DNA of 64,000 nucleotides, from the NCBI RefSeq assembly GCF_005796225.1, contig NZ_VAHO01000013.1, positions 57,389 through 121,388 on the forward strand, read 5' to 3'. The notes under the pieces are model-generated. The model was not told where the DNA came from. It did no database searches and saw only the letters and a list, made by a program, of their open reading frames with translations. Source of the stretch: Pseudarthrobacter sp. NamE5 (GTDB lineage Bacteria > Actinomycetota > Actinomycetes > Actinomycetales > Micrococcaceae). A program made the translations under genes and the position numbers. Below are positions 35,511-44,510 of the stretch, in pieces. Every line of letters starts with the position of its first letter. Positions within the stretch are counted from its first letter, which is position 1.

Positions 35511-36706
35511 CCGAGTCCAGTTTCCGGTGGGACCAAAGCGACCTGACCGGTCGCACCACTGATAGCGGGACGCCTGCCTTCTCCGGCGTCACAGATCCTG
35601 CAGCCGAAAGGGCGGAGCACATGCTGCTCCACAGTTCCGTAGCCCGCCAAGGAGGCCGGCTACCGGCCACCACCGTCGATGAAGCCGCACTGTTCCCACT
35701 GCTGCAGAACGCCTACGGCTTCGGCCGTTGGCACTCCTGGTGCCGGACCGACAAGGGCTCATCGAACATCAGCTGGTTCGTCCAAACCGATGTGGGCATG
35801 GTGGTGCTGCGACGCTCACACAACCTGAAGACCGTGGCAGGGGCGCAGTTCGAGTCCGCTCTCATCGAGCACCTGCGCGGGCACGGCTACCCCGCCCCGC
35901 CCATCCAGCGCACGCAGGACGGAGCCATCTATGTCCAGGTTCATGGCGTCCTGCACATGGTCATGGGCCTGCTGCCAGGGCGGGCCTACGATCCCGCTGA
36001 CGGGGCCCAACTCGAGGCTGCTGCCCGGGGACTGGGTCGTTACCACTCCATCGTCTCCGAACTGACGCCAATGGGGGAATCGAAGCGGTCATCAAGCCTG
36101 GCCTCCCTCGGACAGCTCGGGCAGGAGAACCTGTACGCCGCCGTCAACGTCGTCTTGCCGCTGCTGCCAACAGATGCTGCTGCGGGTGTGACCAGTGAGG
36201 CCCAGTACCTGGCCGACCGCATGGAGCAGCTAAACGTCGGACTCGGGCAGCGACAGAAGGACATGCGCTCTCTGGTGATCCACGGCTCCTACGGCCAGTC
36301 CGCTGTGCTGGTCGACGGGCACCGGCTGACCGGGGTGCTCGACTTCGACCGATCCGCCCATGACCTCCTGGCCCTGGACTTGGCCTATGCGCTGAGGTCT
36401 TTCTGCCGGGAAGTCCCGATCCGGCACGATGGTCCCGCCGTCAACCTGGACCTTTGCCGCACCTTCCTCCGCCACTACCGCAGCCAAACCTCCTTGACGG
36501 ACGCGGACCTGGCGGCCCTGCCGGAGGTGTTCCAAGCCCAGCGGCTGGTTGTGATCGCCAAGAAATGCCAGAACCTGCTGACGAAGCAGGCGGTATTACC
36601 CCGGCAGCCCAAGGACGCCCTCAATTTCGCGCTGCTGCTGCATCGCGAGTGCGCACGCGTGCGCTGGTTAACCGATAACCCCTTCCCAATAACGGAGGAC
36701 ACATGA
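35507..36706 (+). CDS. APH-fold protein with degenerate catalytic loop HGS (pseudokinase candidate 2)
   Basis: This 399-residue protein has the full APH fold, with an N-terminal extension of about 60 residues. The N-lobe ends in VVLRRSHN, as in CotS/homoserine-kinase-type members. The catalytic loop is LVIHGSYGQSAVLV (HGS at 259-261): the catalytic Asp is Ser and the following metal Asn is Ala. The second metal motif is kept (VLDFDRSAHD, 279-281). The frame is open from 35372, but the GTG at 35507 has GAGGAGG upstream and overlaps the exporter stop. It may bind nucleotide or substrate without normal phosphotransfer. The structural relation to the APH family is clear, but its activity is not. 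Confidence 0.8.
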   Translation: MTESSFRWDQSDLTGRTTDSGTPAFSGVTDPAAERAEHMLLHSSVARQGGRLPATTVDEAALFPLLQNAYGFGRWHSWCRTDKGSSNISWFVQTDVGMVVLRRSHNLKTVAGAQFESALIEHLRGHGYPAPPIQRTQDGAIYVQVHGVLHMVMGLLPGRAYDPADGAQLEAAARGLGRYHSIVSELTPMGESKRSSSLASLGQLGQENLYAAVNVVLPLLPTDAAAGVTSEAQYLADRMEQLNVGLGQRQKDMRSLVIHGSYGQSAVLVDGHRLTGVLDFDRSAHDLLALDLAYALRSFCREVPIRHDGPAVNLDLCRTFLRHYRSQTSLTDADLAALPEVFQAQRLVVIAKKCQNLLTKQAVLPRQPKDALNFALLLHRECARVRWLTDNPFPITEDT

Positions 36707-37734
36707 ACCGCACCCAAGTCCAGTCCCAGCACCGCCAGATCAAGGAACAGCAAATCAATCGCGCCGACCGGGTCTGTGCACCGGAGTTCCTTGACCGCTA
36801 CGTCCGCCCACACATGAAGGCGGCAGCCGCCAGCGCTCCGGACGGCGGTCAGTGGACAACCCAGGTGATTCAACTGGACGGTTCGGGGGCCGCAACCGTA
36901 AAGATCCAGCTCGGCGGCGGCCCCCCTGTTTTCGCCAAGCTGTTCCCCTTCGAGGATGGCCCGGCCGTGCACGCAAAACTGCAGGCCCTGCGCAACGCCG
37001 GACTGGGGGCCGGTTCCCCATTCCAGGCAGTTGAGCCGCTGGCGTGGTACGGGGACGAGAAGGTCCTGCTGTGCCAGGGAGCCGCGGGCCGGGCACTGTC
37101 GGAGATGTTCAACGACGACGCTGAACTCACCGAAGGCTGCGCCCGGGCCGGAGCATGGCTGGCCCACCTGCACGGCGTAAATCTCCAAATCGGGGCCCAA
37201 CATTCCCTCCTGGTGACAGGGGAACTGACCAGCCTGGCCAAACGCCTTGCCAAAGTGGTCGCTGACCATCCGGGCTACACCGACGTAGCTCTGGGCATGC
37301 TCGAACGGTTGGACGATCTCACCCATGACACCGTAGACGGCATCCTGGCACAGAGCCACGGCCAGTACCGGCCGATCCATGTCTTCCTGGCCGAGGACAC
37401 CGTCACGGTGATCGACCTCGATCGCAGCGCGCCAGCGGATCCCTCACGTGATGTGGCCGAGTTCCTGCACCGGCTACGCCATGGCGTTTACTTGGCCACC
37501 GGTGGCATTTCCCGGGCAGACCAGCCGTGCAACGCCTTCCTTGCCGCCTATCGGGAGGTAGCCGGCTTCGAGCGCCTGCGGAACCTGCAGTTCCACTGGG
37601 CCCGATACCTTTTCCACAGCCTCAACCGGGAAGTCAAAGGCGGGGACGGTGACTGGCGGAACGGCGGCAATGCCATCTTCAGGCACTACCGGGATGAGTT
37701 CAACCGGGTGGTAGATGGACGGGCAGGCGCATGA
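36703..37734 (+). CDS. APH-fold protein with degenerate catalytic loop HGQ (pseudokinase candidate 3)
   Basis: This 343-residue protein has an N-lobe with VFAKLF (Lys near 79) and a helix rich in Gln/Arg at the very N-terminus. The catalytic loop reads SHGQYRPIHVFL (HGQ at 219-221), so the catalytic Asp is Gln and the Asn is His. The downstream metal motif survives as VIDLDRSAPADPSRDVAEFL (DLD 238-240). Overlaps of 4 bases join it to both neighbours. The RDVAEFL ending of the core is more like kinase 1 (RDLGHFI) than like the other two degenerate proteins. A non-catalytic or altered-chemistry role is inferred. Confidence 0.78.
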   Translation: MNRTQVQSQHRQIKEQQINRADRVCAPEFLDRYVRPHMKAAAASAPDGGQWTTQVIQLDGSGAATVKIQLGGGPPVFAKLFPFEDGPAVHAKLQALRNAGLGAGSPFQAVEPLAWYGDEKVLLCQGAAGRALSEMFNDDAELTEGCARAGAWLAHLHGVNLQIGAQHSLLVTGELTSLAKRLAKVVADHPGYTDVALGMLERLDDLTHDTVDGILAQSHGQYRPIHVFLAEDTVTVIDLDRSAPADPSRDVAEFLHRLRHGVYLATGGISRADQPCNAFLAAYREVAGFERLRNLQFHWARYLFHSLNREVKGGDGDWRNGGNAIFRHYRDEFNRVVDGRAGA

Positions 37735-38729
37735 CCGCAACTGTTGGCATCCTGCTGGACCGTGCGGGGCAGGAGCTCCCGCTGGCCGAGCTCGCCGGTC
37801 TGTGGCCGCTGGGTGGCTGGAACTCAATTGTCCCTGTGACCGGCGGCAAGAACGAGCACCTGCGTGTCTCTGCCGGGGATGGCGACCACTACTTGCGCCG
37901 CTCCTACCGGTCAAAACCGCCCGAGGAGCTGGTCCGCCAGCTGCGTCTGATGCGGCTTCTCCGCGAGCGGGGATTCCCCGCACCGGAGGTAGTCTCCGCC
38001 TGCTCCGGCGAGGACTACGCTGACCTGGACGGCCGCCTGTGGATTGCTACGCGGGGAGTCGGAGGGACACCGTTTGACGATGCATCCCGCGAGCATGTGC
38101 GGGCCTTGGGCCGGATGCTGGCCAAGTACCACCACACCGTTTCCGACCTTCCAGCGCCCGTGACCGAGCCGGCCGTGCTGGCTGAGTTGCGCGGCCGGGC
38201 AAACGACGAAGGGGTAGATAACGCCTTGAGGGCCCGGACCGCGTACCTGGCGGAGCAATTAGCCAGCCTCCTGCCGCGCCTGCCCCGGGTGGTGGTGCAC
38301 GGAGGTGCCCGACGCGGCAGTCTCGTGTTCAACGGCGGCCAGGTAGCGGGCGTTCTGGACTTCGACAGTGCCCACCCGGACGTGCGGGTTCTGGATCTTG
38401 CCGTCGCCGTGCACGACGTCGGCAAGGTCTACACCCGCCCAGGGGAAGCCGATAATAAAGTGGCCCTTGACCTGGGCCGGGTGACCGAACTGTTGGCCGC
38501 TTACAACCAAGTCCTGCGGCCTACCGAGGTTGAGGTTGAGGCACTGCCACTTCTACTGGAGGCCAAACGGTTGAAGCGCGGCCTGGGGCGGCTCAGCCGG
38601 GCCCGGCTGGGGGAAAGCCTCTCCGACAACGACTACGCCAAAATCCGGTTGGAAGACCAACGGCTCGCCTGGCTGGACAAGCACCGCAACGCGTTGTCGA
38701 CCGCTATACACGCGGCGCTGGCGGGGTAA
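37731..38729 (+). CDS. APH-fold protein with degenerate catalytic loop HGG (pseudokinase candidate 4)
   Basis: This 332-residue protein has the N-lobe stretch HYLRRSYRS and the core typical of CotS/homoserine-kinase-like APH proteins. The catalytic loop is VVVHGGARRGSLVF (HGG at 190-192), with Gly for the catalytic Asp and Ser for the metal Asn. The second metal motif is intact (VLDFDSAHPDVRVLDLAVAV, DFD 210-212). It is the last gene of the operon and overlaps the previous stop (ATGA). The LDLAVAV segment pairs it with the HGS protein. No terminator with a T-tract is evident; the rlmN gene converges 45 bases later. Confidence 0.78.
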   Translation: MTATVGILLDRAGQELPLAELAGLWPLGGWNSIVPVTGGKNEHLRVSAGDGDHYLRRSYRSKPPEELVRQLRLMRLLRERGFPAPEVVSACSGEDYADLDGRLWIATRGVGGTPFDDASREHVRALGRMLAKYHHTVSDLPAPVTEPAVLAELRGRANDEGVDNALRARTAYLAEQLASLLPRLPRVVVHGGARRGSLVFNGGQVAGVLDFDSAHPDVRVLDLAVAVHDVGKVYTRPGEADNKVALDLGRVTELLAAYNQVLRPTEVEVEALPLLLEAKRLKRGLGRLSRARLGESLSDNDYAKIRLEDQRLAWLDKHRNALSTAIHAALAG

Positions 38730-38774
38730 GAGCCAGCGCGCAGGACATCTGGCTGCAGCACCAGCCCGCTACCC

Positions 38775-40016
38775 CTAGTCCGCCGCAGCGAGCTGCCCGC
38801 AGGCGCCGTCGATCTCCTTGCCCCGCGTGTCGCGCAGGGTGCAGGGCACGCCGGCGGCCCGGAGTCGTGCGATGAATTCCTGCTCCACCGGCTTGTCCGA
38901 GGCGGTCCAGATGGAGCCCGGAGTCGGGTTGAGCGGGATCGGGTTCACGTGCACCCAGCCCCGGCCGCGCTGGTTGAGCTTCTTGGCCAGCAGGTCCGCC
39001 CGCCAGGGGTGATCGTTCATGTCCTTGATCAGTGCGTACTCGATGCTGACCCGGCGGCCGGTCTTGCGGTAGTAGTCGTACGCGGCGTCGAGTGCCTCGT
39101 CCACCTTCCAGCGGTTGTTCACCGGGATCAGCTCGTCGCGCAGCTCATCGTCCGGAGCGTGCAGGGACAGTGCGAAGGTGACCGGGACGTCCTCGTCCGC
39201 GAGCTTGCGGATCGCCGGGACCAGCCCGACCGTGGAGACGGTGATGTTACGGGCCGACATGCCAAGGCCCTCCGGCGAGGGGTCCACGAAGCGGTGGACG
39301 GCCGCCATCACGCGCTTGTAATTGGCCAGGGGCTCACCCATGCCCATGAACACGATATTGGTGACCCGCTCGTCGTCGTGCTCCTTCGGACCCAGCTCGC
39401 CGGCAGCGATGACGCGGTTCGCGGCGACCACCTGGTCCACTATCTCCGCGGTAGACATATTGCGGGTCAACCCGGCCTGGCCGGTGGCGCAGAAGGGACA
39501 GTTCATTCCGCAGCCGGCCTGGGAGGAGACGCAGAGAGTGATACGGCCGGGGTACCGCATGAGCACGGACTCAACCAGCGCGCCGTCGAACAGCCGCCAG
39601 AGGAACTTGATGGTGTCCCCGCTGTCCGTCTGGACGCGGCGGACCTCGGTAAGCAGTGGCGGGAACATCTGGGAGACGAGTTCCTCGCGGCCAGCCTTGG
39701 GCAGGTCGCTCATGGCACCCGGGTTTGTGGTCCAGTGCTGGAAGTAGTGTGTGGAGAGCTGCTTTGCGCGGAAGGCAGGGAGGCCAAGCTCCTTCAGCTT
39801 CGCAGCGCGCTCGGCCAGGGTCAGGTCGGCCAGATGCGCCGGCGGCTGCTTCACCCGCGGGGAGGCAAACTGGAGCAGCGGCCTGCCCTCGGAAGTACGC
39901 GCCTGTTCCCACCCCTCGGCCGTCGGGCGGACCTGCGGGCGGCTGCTCTCGCCGTCGTCCTTGCCCTTTTTGGGGGCGCGAACGGGAGCGTCGGAGGAAG
40001 TGGTGGGGGAAGTCAT
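38775..40016 (-). CDS. rlmN: 23S rRNA adenine-2503 C2-methyltransferase
   Basis: This 413-residue radical SAM enzyme methylates A2503 of 23S rRNA (and A37 of some tRNAs). The 4Fe-4S motif is CGMNCPFC after [31 protein letters not shown] and a C-terminal Cys in [15 protein letters not shown] are the RlmN pattern, with the resolving Cys present. The open frame runs to 40079. I prefer ATG 40016 because relatives start MTS-type followed by an acidic/basic linker, though the GGAAGGG next to it is very close; ATG 40025 is an alternative. It converges with the kinase operon. Confidence 0.93.
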   Translation of the reverse strand: MTSPTTSSDAPVRAPKKGKDDGESSRPQVRPTAEGWEQARTSEGRPLLQFASPRVKQPPAHLADLTLAERAAKLKELGLPAFRAKQLSTHYFQHWTTNPGAMSDLPKAGREELVSQMFPPLLTEVRRVQTDSGDTIKFLWRLFDGALVESVLMRYPGRITLCVSSQAGCGMNCPFCATGQAGLTRNMSTAEIVDQVVAANRVIAAGELGPKEHDDERVTNIVFMGMGEPLANYKRVMAAVHRFVDPSPEGLGMSARNITVSTVGLVPAIRKLADEDVPVTFALSLHAPDDELRDELIPVNNRWKVDEALDAAYDYYRKTGRRVSIEYALIKDMNDHPWRADLLAKKLNQRGRGWVHVNPIPLNPTPGSIWTASDKPVEQEFIARLRAAGVPCTLRDTRGKEIDGACGQLAAAD

Positions 40017-40208
40017 CCCTTCCATCATCCCAGACCACTTCCCGCAGGGGAACTTCAGTGGCCTGACAGAGTGAAACACGACGTCGGAAGGCGGCTTCCA
40101 GCGCCATTGTCCACGAGAAAATTACTCGCTTTCGTTGACACCTCCAACACCCCGACTTAGGCTCCTGCCATTGTGGGTCAGTGGATGCGGGGACGAAGGG
40201 ACAGTGCT

Positions 40209-41195
40209 GTGAACCAGGACAACGGGCAGTTGCGGAACCAGATGGGACGTCTCGGTTTTGGCGGTACCGGCGTTGGAAATCTGTACCGGGCCATCTCTGA
40301 GGAGCAGGCGGCTGCAACCATCGAAGCAGCCTGGGATGCAGGGATACGCTACTTCGATACTGCACCGCACTATGGCCTCGGCCTGTCCGAGCGGCGGATC
40401 GGCGAATTCCTCGCCGCCAAGCCACGGAGCGAGTTCGTCATCTCCACGAAAGTCGGCAGGGTCCTGGTGCCGTCGCCGGCGACCGCGGATACGAAGGACC
40501 CGGAGGGTTTCGACGTGCCCGCCGTGCTGCGGCGGGAGTGGGATCCCTCTGAAGCGGGGGTGCGGCGCAGCATCGAGGATTCCCTGGAGCGGCTGGGCCT
40601 CGACTACGTCGACGTCGCCTACCTGCATGACCCCGACGTCTACAGCATGGAAGACGCAGTGAAGTCTGCCCTGCCGGCCCTGGAGAAAGTCCGGGCCGAA
40701 GGCCTGGTGCGGGCCATCGGCGTGGGCACCAACACTGCCGGCGCAGCTATGGAGTGCGTGGAAGCGGCGGACCTGGATTTGCTCATGCTGGCCGGCAGGT
40801 TCACCATGCTGGAACAGCCCGGCTCTGACGGCCGCCCGGGCGCAGGGCTGCTGGACCGGTGCCTGGAGCTGGGCACCGGGGTGGTGAGCGTCGGCGTCTA
40901 CAACTCCGGCATCCTTGCCAAGCCGGAGCTGCCCGCTGACGCGCACTACAACTATTCGCAGGCCAGCGAAGAGATCCTGGACCGTGCCCGGGAACTGGCA
41001 AGGATCTGCAAGGAATACGACGTCGAGCTCCCCACCGCCGCCATCCAGTTCCCCTTCCGCCACCCGGCCGTCGTCAACGTCACCGTCGGCGCCAGCAAGC
41101 CGGAGCAGATCAGCCAGAGCGCGGAGCGCATGTCCGCCGACATTCCCGCCGAGCTGTGGCAGGACCTGCAGCAGCGGAGGCTGATTCCAGCTTGA
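40209..41195 (+). CDS. Aldo/keto reductase (D-threo-aldose 1-dehydrogenase-like)
   Basis: This 328-residue NAD(P)-dependent oxidoreductase of the AKR barrel has the catalytic tetrad: Asp and Tyr in YFDTAPHYGLGLSE, Lys in VISTKVGR and His in VAYLHDPDVYSMED. The last motif and the IPSEL-type C-terminal block place it with L-fucose/D-threo-aldose dehydrogenases and pyridoxal 4-dehydrogenase. The GTG at 40209 has AAGGGA upstream and is preferred over the frame start at 40173. It stands alone between rlmN and a pseudogene, so there is no pathway context. Confidence 0.87.
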   Translation: MNQDNGQLRNQMGRLGFGGTGVGNLYRAISEEQAAATIEAAWDAGIRYFDTAPHYGLGLSERRIGEFLAAKPRSEFVISTKVGRVLVPSPATADTKDPEGFDVPAVLRREWDPSEAGVRRSIEDSLERLGLDYVDVAYLHDPDVYSMEDAVKSALPALEKVRAEGLVRAIGVGTNTAGAAMECVEAADLDLLMLAGRFTMLEQPGSDGRPGAGLLDRCLELGTGVVSVGVYNSGILAKPELPADAHYNYSQASEEILDRARELARICKEYDVELPTAAIQFPFRHPAVVNVTVGASKPEQISQSAERMSADIPAELWQDLQQRRLIPA

Positions 41196-41235
41196 GGGCC
41201 CGGGCCTGAGGCCCCCAAACGGCTCAGCCACACGA

Positions 41236-42274
41236 TCAGGGGATCAGGTTATCTGCCTTGTAGCGATCGAAGAGTGCGGTGAAGGCGTCCAGCGTCCGCC
41301 GGAATCCGATGAAACCTGCATCGCGGCTCTTGCCCATGTCGGTTACCACCTCAATGCCACGGCCCAGGTCACTGTCCGTGTGCCACCAGGAGGCCATACG
41401 GTTCAGGTCCGGCTCTCTGAGGTTGTAGCGCTGGGCAAGTTCCCTCCATTGGTCCTCCCGCCCTGCCATGGACTGCTCGAGAGGACGGGGCTCCCCCTGG
41501 TACCCTTCCCACTCCACCCCGAAGTAGGCTGCAAGCTTGGGCCACATCCAGCGCCAGCGGAATACGTCACCGTTCACAATGTTGAAGGCCTCGTTGGCGG
41601 CTTTGGGCGTGGTGGAAGCCCAGAGCATATGCTCGGCGAGCAGCCCGGCATCCGTCATGTCCGTCAGGCCGTTCCACTGCATCTCGGATCCCGGGAAGAC
41701 GAACGGCACTGGCGTTGCCCACCGCGTGTCCGATTACCGTATGTGCACGGTGAACGGACCACGTAAAGCCTTGCTCCTCCGCTGCCGCCCAGAGTTCGTC
41801 CTCCTGCGCATAGTAGAAGTTCGGGACCGGCAGGCGCGGCTCCTCCTCGTGGAAGGGGGTATCCGGCATCTCTCCGGCTGCGTACGCTTCAAAGGGTCCA
41901 AGGTAGTGCTTGAGGCCGGTCATCAGGGCAACATGGGCCACGTTCTTGCCCCGAAGCGCGGCCAGGAGATCCCGCAGCATCCCCGCGTTAACGGTGATGT
42001 TCTCCTCCTCGGTGTCACGCCGGGACCACGCCGTGAAGAAGACGTGCGAGGGATTCTCGGGCGCCAGCACAGCCTTTACCGATGCAGCCGAGGTGAGGTC
42101 CGCGGAAAGCCACCGTACCCCGGGGCGCTCCGCTGCTGGCTGCCGGGACAGGGCAAGGACCGCCCATCCCTCCTTCACCAAGGTATCCACAAGGGCCGAC
42201 CCGGCGATTCCGGTGGCTCCCACGACGAGCGCTGTCCGCTTCGTGTCCGCTGTTGCTCCTGCGCCGATAGTCAT
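41236..42274 (-). pseudogene. NAD-dependent SDR (VEP1/PRISE-like) gene broken by an internal deletion
   Basis: The N-terminal part (from ATG 42274, AGGAG upstream) reads TALVVGATGIAGSALVDTL, then FFTAWSRRDTEEENITVNAG and VHRAHTVIGHAVGNA. It then leaves frame near 41703 and runs as nonsense to 41567. The C-terminal part continues in another frame from PFVFPGSEMQWNGLTD to the end at 41236. Intact family members have about 20 residues (MNMG..LAVYA..CRETGRP type) between these two parts. They are missing, so roughly 58-59 bases were lost with a frame change. The family reduces enone or steroid-like substrates. Both halves look otherwise healthy, so the damage is recent or a sequence error. Confidence 0.85.
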
Positions 42275-42405
42275 AGTGCTCCTGCTCCTCCTGGTAGTGC
42301 TGCTTTGCCCGCACTCAAAAAAGGGCACGAAGCCCCGGAGGGCCAGCACGCCGGAGCACGGGGGCGATCAAGCCGACGTCGGCCCACTAGCGACAAGCCA
42401 CCGCC

Positions 42406-43197
42406 TCACGCAGATATTCCACCGCCCGCCGTTGGGAGCGTGAGGATTTCCGCACCGGAGTTGGTGATGGCGATGGTGTGCTCGCTGTGCGCGGTCCGGC
42501 ACCCTGTTGCGCTTTTGAGCGTCCACCCGTCCGTGTCCGTGACGAGCTCAGCGGTGTCCGCCATGATCCACGGCTCCAGTGCCAGCAGGAGCCCCGGGCG
42601 CAGCTTGAAACCGTGGCCGGGCCTGCCCGCATTGGGGACGTGCGGGTCCTGGTGCATGGTGGAACCGATGCCGTGGCCGCCGAACTGCGTGTTGATCGGA
42701 TACCCGGCCTTGCCCAGGACTGTGCCGATGGCATGGGAAATGTCACCGATGCGGGCGCCGGGGCGGGCCGCTGCTATCCCGGCAGACAGCGCCCGCTCGG
42801 TCGCATCGATCATCGCGGCGCTTTCCGGGTCTTGGGAAGAGCCAACAATGAAGCTGATTGCGGAGTCCGCAGCTATCCCGTTCTTCGCGACCGCGAGGTC
42901 CAGGGTCAGCAGGTCACCGTCGGCAAGGGTGTAGTCGTGCGGCCTGCCGTGGAGCACGGCATCGTTGACGCCGGTACAGATGTAATGCCCGAACGGCCCC
43001 CGCCCGAAGGACGGCGCGTAGTCCACATAACAGGACTGCGCTGCGGCCCCATTGATCATGGACTTGGTCCACTGGTCAATCTCCAGGAGGTTAGTGCCAA
43101 CGGTGCTGCGGCTCTTCATTGCCTGCAGGATGCCAGCCACCAGGGCACCGGCCTCCCTCGCGCGGGCAAGCTCGGTGGGATTCAGGATCTCGATCAT
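42406..43197 (-). CDS. map: Methionine aminopeptidase, type I
   Basis: This 263-residue pita-bread-fold metallopeptidase removes the initiator Met. Metal and active-site positions are visible: the His region in GHYICTGVNDAVLHGRP, Asp in LLTLDLAVAKNG and in AADSA, His in GGHGIGSTMHQDPHV and Glu in LALEPWI. The ATG at 43197 has GGGAGG 7 bases upstream; the frame starts 7 codons earlier. It differs from housekeeping MetAP in AVAKNGIAADSA (usually DGWHGD-like), so it may be a second copy. It is divergent from an XRE regulator 67 bases away. Confidence 0.88.
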   Translation of the reverse strand: MIEILNPTELARAREAGALVAGILQAMKSRSTVGTNLLEIDQWTKSMINGAAAQSCYVDYAPSFGRGPFGHYICTGVNDAVLHGRPHDYTLADGDLLTLDLAVAKNGIAADSAISFIVGSSQDPESAAMIDATERALSAGIAAARPGARIGDISHAIGTVLGKAGYPINTQFGGHGIGSTMHQDPHVPNAGRPGHGFKLRPGLLLALEPWIMADTAELVTDTDGWTLKSATGCRTAHSEHTIAITNSGAEILTLPTAGGGISA

Positions 43198-43226
43198 GCG
43201 GCGCCTCCCATTGCGCAACCAATAAC

Positions 43227-43248
43227 TATCCCGGCCATATTATCCCGG
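43227..43248. promoter_or_regulatory. Paired TATCCCGG repeats between map and the XRE gene
   Basis: TATCCCGG occurs at 43227-43234 and 43241-43248, 14 bases apart, in the 67-base divergent gap next to an A/T-rich stretch (GTATTAGTATTGG). A binding site for the adjacent XRE protein that controls both genes is plausible but unproven. Confidence 0.4.
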
Positions 43249-43264
43249 TATTAGTATTGGAGCC

Positions 43265-43567
43265 ATGGTCAGAATGCCGCTTACGGCCGGGGAAGTGGAG
43301 CGCGGGCAGCGCCTCGGAGCCCTACTGCGCCGTGCCAGGGGCGAGCGTCCCATGCTCGAAACCGCGCTTGAGGCACGAGTTTCCCCGGAGACTCTCCGGA
43401 AAATCGAATCAGGGCGCGTCGCCACCCCCGCATTTCCCACCATCGCCGCTATCGCCGACGTCCTGGGACTTTCACTCGACGATGTTTGGGCCGAGATCAA
43501 CCGGACCGAAAGCAGCGGCAAACCCTCCGGCGCAAGCCACGGTGCAGGTGCGCGCCTGGCCTCCTAG
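43265..43567 (+). CDS. XRE family small transcriptional regulator
   Basis: This 100-residue protein is a single helix-turn-helix of the Cro/XRE type: LGALLRRARGERP, then LEARVSPETLRKIESGR (recognition region) and IADVLGLSLDDVWAEI, with a short flexible tail. GGAG lies 5 bases before the ATG. It is divergent from map, an arrangement that suggests it regulates map and itself through the shared gap. Confidence 0.85.
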   Translation: MVRMPLTAGEVERGQRLGALLRRARGERPMLETALEARVSPETLRKIESGRVATPAFPTIAAIADVLGLSLDDVWAEINRTESSGKPSGASHGAGARLAS

Positions 43568-43587
43568 GGTTCCAGCCGGGGACGGCG

Positions 43588-44358
43588 CTACCCCGCCGGC
43601 CGCAGCGAGGTGATCATCCGCTTGATGTCCTGGTACTCGGGAGTCTGCGCATACAGTTTCGCCTTGTCCAGGTAGGGCAAGGAAGGATCACCCGGCGTGA
43701 GGTTGAGCTCCGGGTTGTAGAACGCCCCGAACGTGGCGGCGTTGGGCGGCCACGTGAAGAAGTGGAAGATGTAGCAGGCCGAATCGCCCTCGGGCAGGGG
43801 TGCGGACGTGATGCCGTAGGCCGCTGCCGGGGTGTCCGGCGGGCCTGGCGTGCCGGCGTCGCCGCGGGTTTCGAACGTGTACCGTGGCACGGTGCCGGAT
43901 TGCGCCAGCTGCAGCATTTCCTGGGATTCCAGCACGGAGTAGGGGTACCTTTCGGTGCAGGTGGAGCCGGTGGCCATGTTGGTGCGGAGCGTCGCCAGCA
44001 GCCTGCCGTCCTCGCTGGTCACCTCAGCGAAAGCGCCGCCGCCCTCGGCCAGCTCCCCCGCCGGGTCCTTGATGTTCCAGCCGGCGGGCAGGTCGAAGGA
44101 GAGGTCACCCGCCGCAGTGGTGTAGGTGGTCCAGGCGTCCGACGGCGGCGTGCTGGTTGCCGTGCCGCCTGTGGCACTTGGCGACGCGGCCGCCGTCGTG
44201 GTTTCCATTGCTGTTGGCGCTGGGGAGACCGCCGCCGAGGGGGAGGCGCTCGACGGCGTCGGCTGCGGCTGAGTGGCCGGTCCGCCGCAGGCGGTGAGCA
44301 GCGAAAGGGAAAGAAGTACTGCCGGGGTTATAGCGCCGGGCCATGCTGACCGCCGCAT
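43588..44358 (-). CDS. Lipoprotein of unknown function
   Basis: This 256-residue protein has a lipoprotein signal (MRRSAWPG, a hydrophobic run, lipobox LLTAC with Cys near 24). A Pro/Thr/Ser/Ala linker follows to about residue 75. The globular part then reads WTTYTTAAGDLSFDLPAGW and later YTFETRGDAGTPGPPDTPAAAYG (partly shown). The DLSFDLPAGWNIKDP start recalls PsbP/LpqN-like surface lipoproteins of actinobacteria. The ATG at 44358 has AAGGAGG upstream; the open frame further upstream is unlikely. The function is unknown. Confidence 0.75.
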   Translation of the reverse strand: MRRSAWPGAITPAVLLSLSLLTACGGPATQPQPTPSSASPSAAVSPAPTAMETTTAAASPSATGGTATSTPPSDAWTTYTTAAGDLSFDLPAGWNIKDPAGELAEGGGAFAEVTSEDGRLLATLRTNMATGSTCTERYPYSVLESQEMLQLAQSGTVPRYTFETRGDAGTPGPPDTPAAAYGITSAPLPEGDSACYIFHFFTWPPNAATFGAFYNPELNLTPGDPSLPYLDKAKLYAQTPEYQDIKRMITSLRPAG

Positions 44359-44510
44359 CTCCGCCTCCTTGTCAGCGTTCTGATTCCTTAAATTGTGCTG
44401 CCGCGCACCGCCCCGGGAACTGGTAATCAACCGATTGGAGCCAAACCGTTGCACCTCATAACGGAACTTCCGTCATAGGTTGAGGTGCGGACGATGGAGA
44501 GGAAACTGCG

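Noticed and set aside
38949..40160. Plus-strand ORF of 403 codons
   Set aside because: Antisense shadow of rlmN; Val/Gly/Arg/His-rich translation.
43486..44349. Plus-strand ORF of 287 codons after the XRE gene
   Set aside because: Gly/Arg-rich shadow of the minus-strand lipoprotein gene, which has a lipobox and a strong ribosome binding site.
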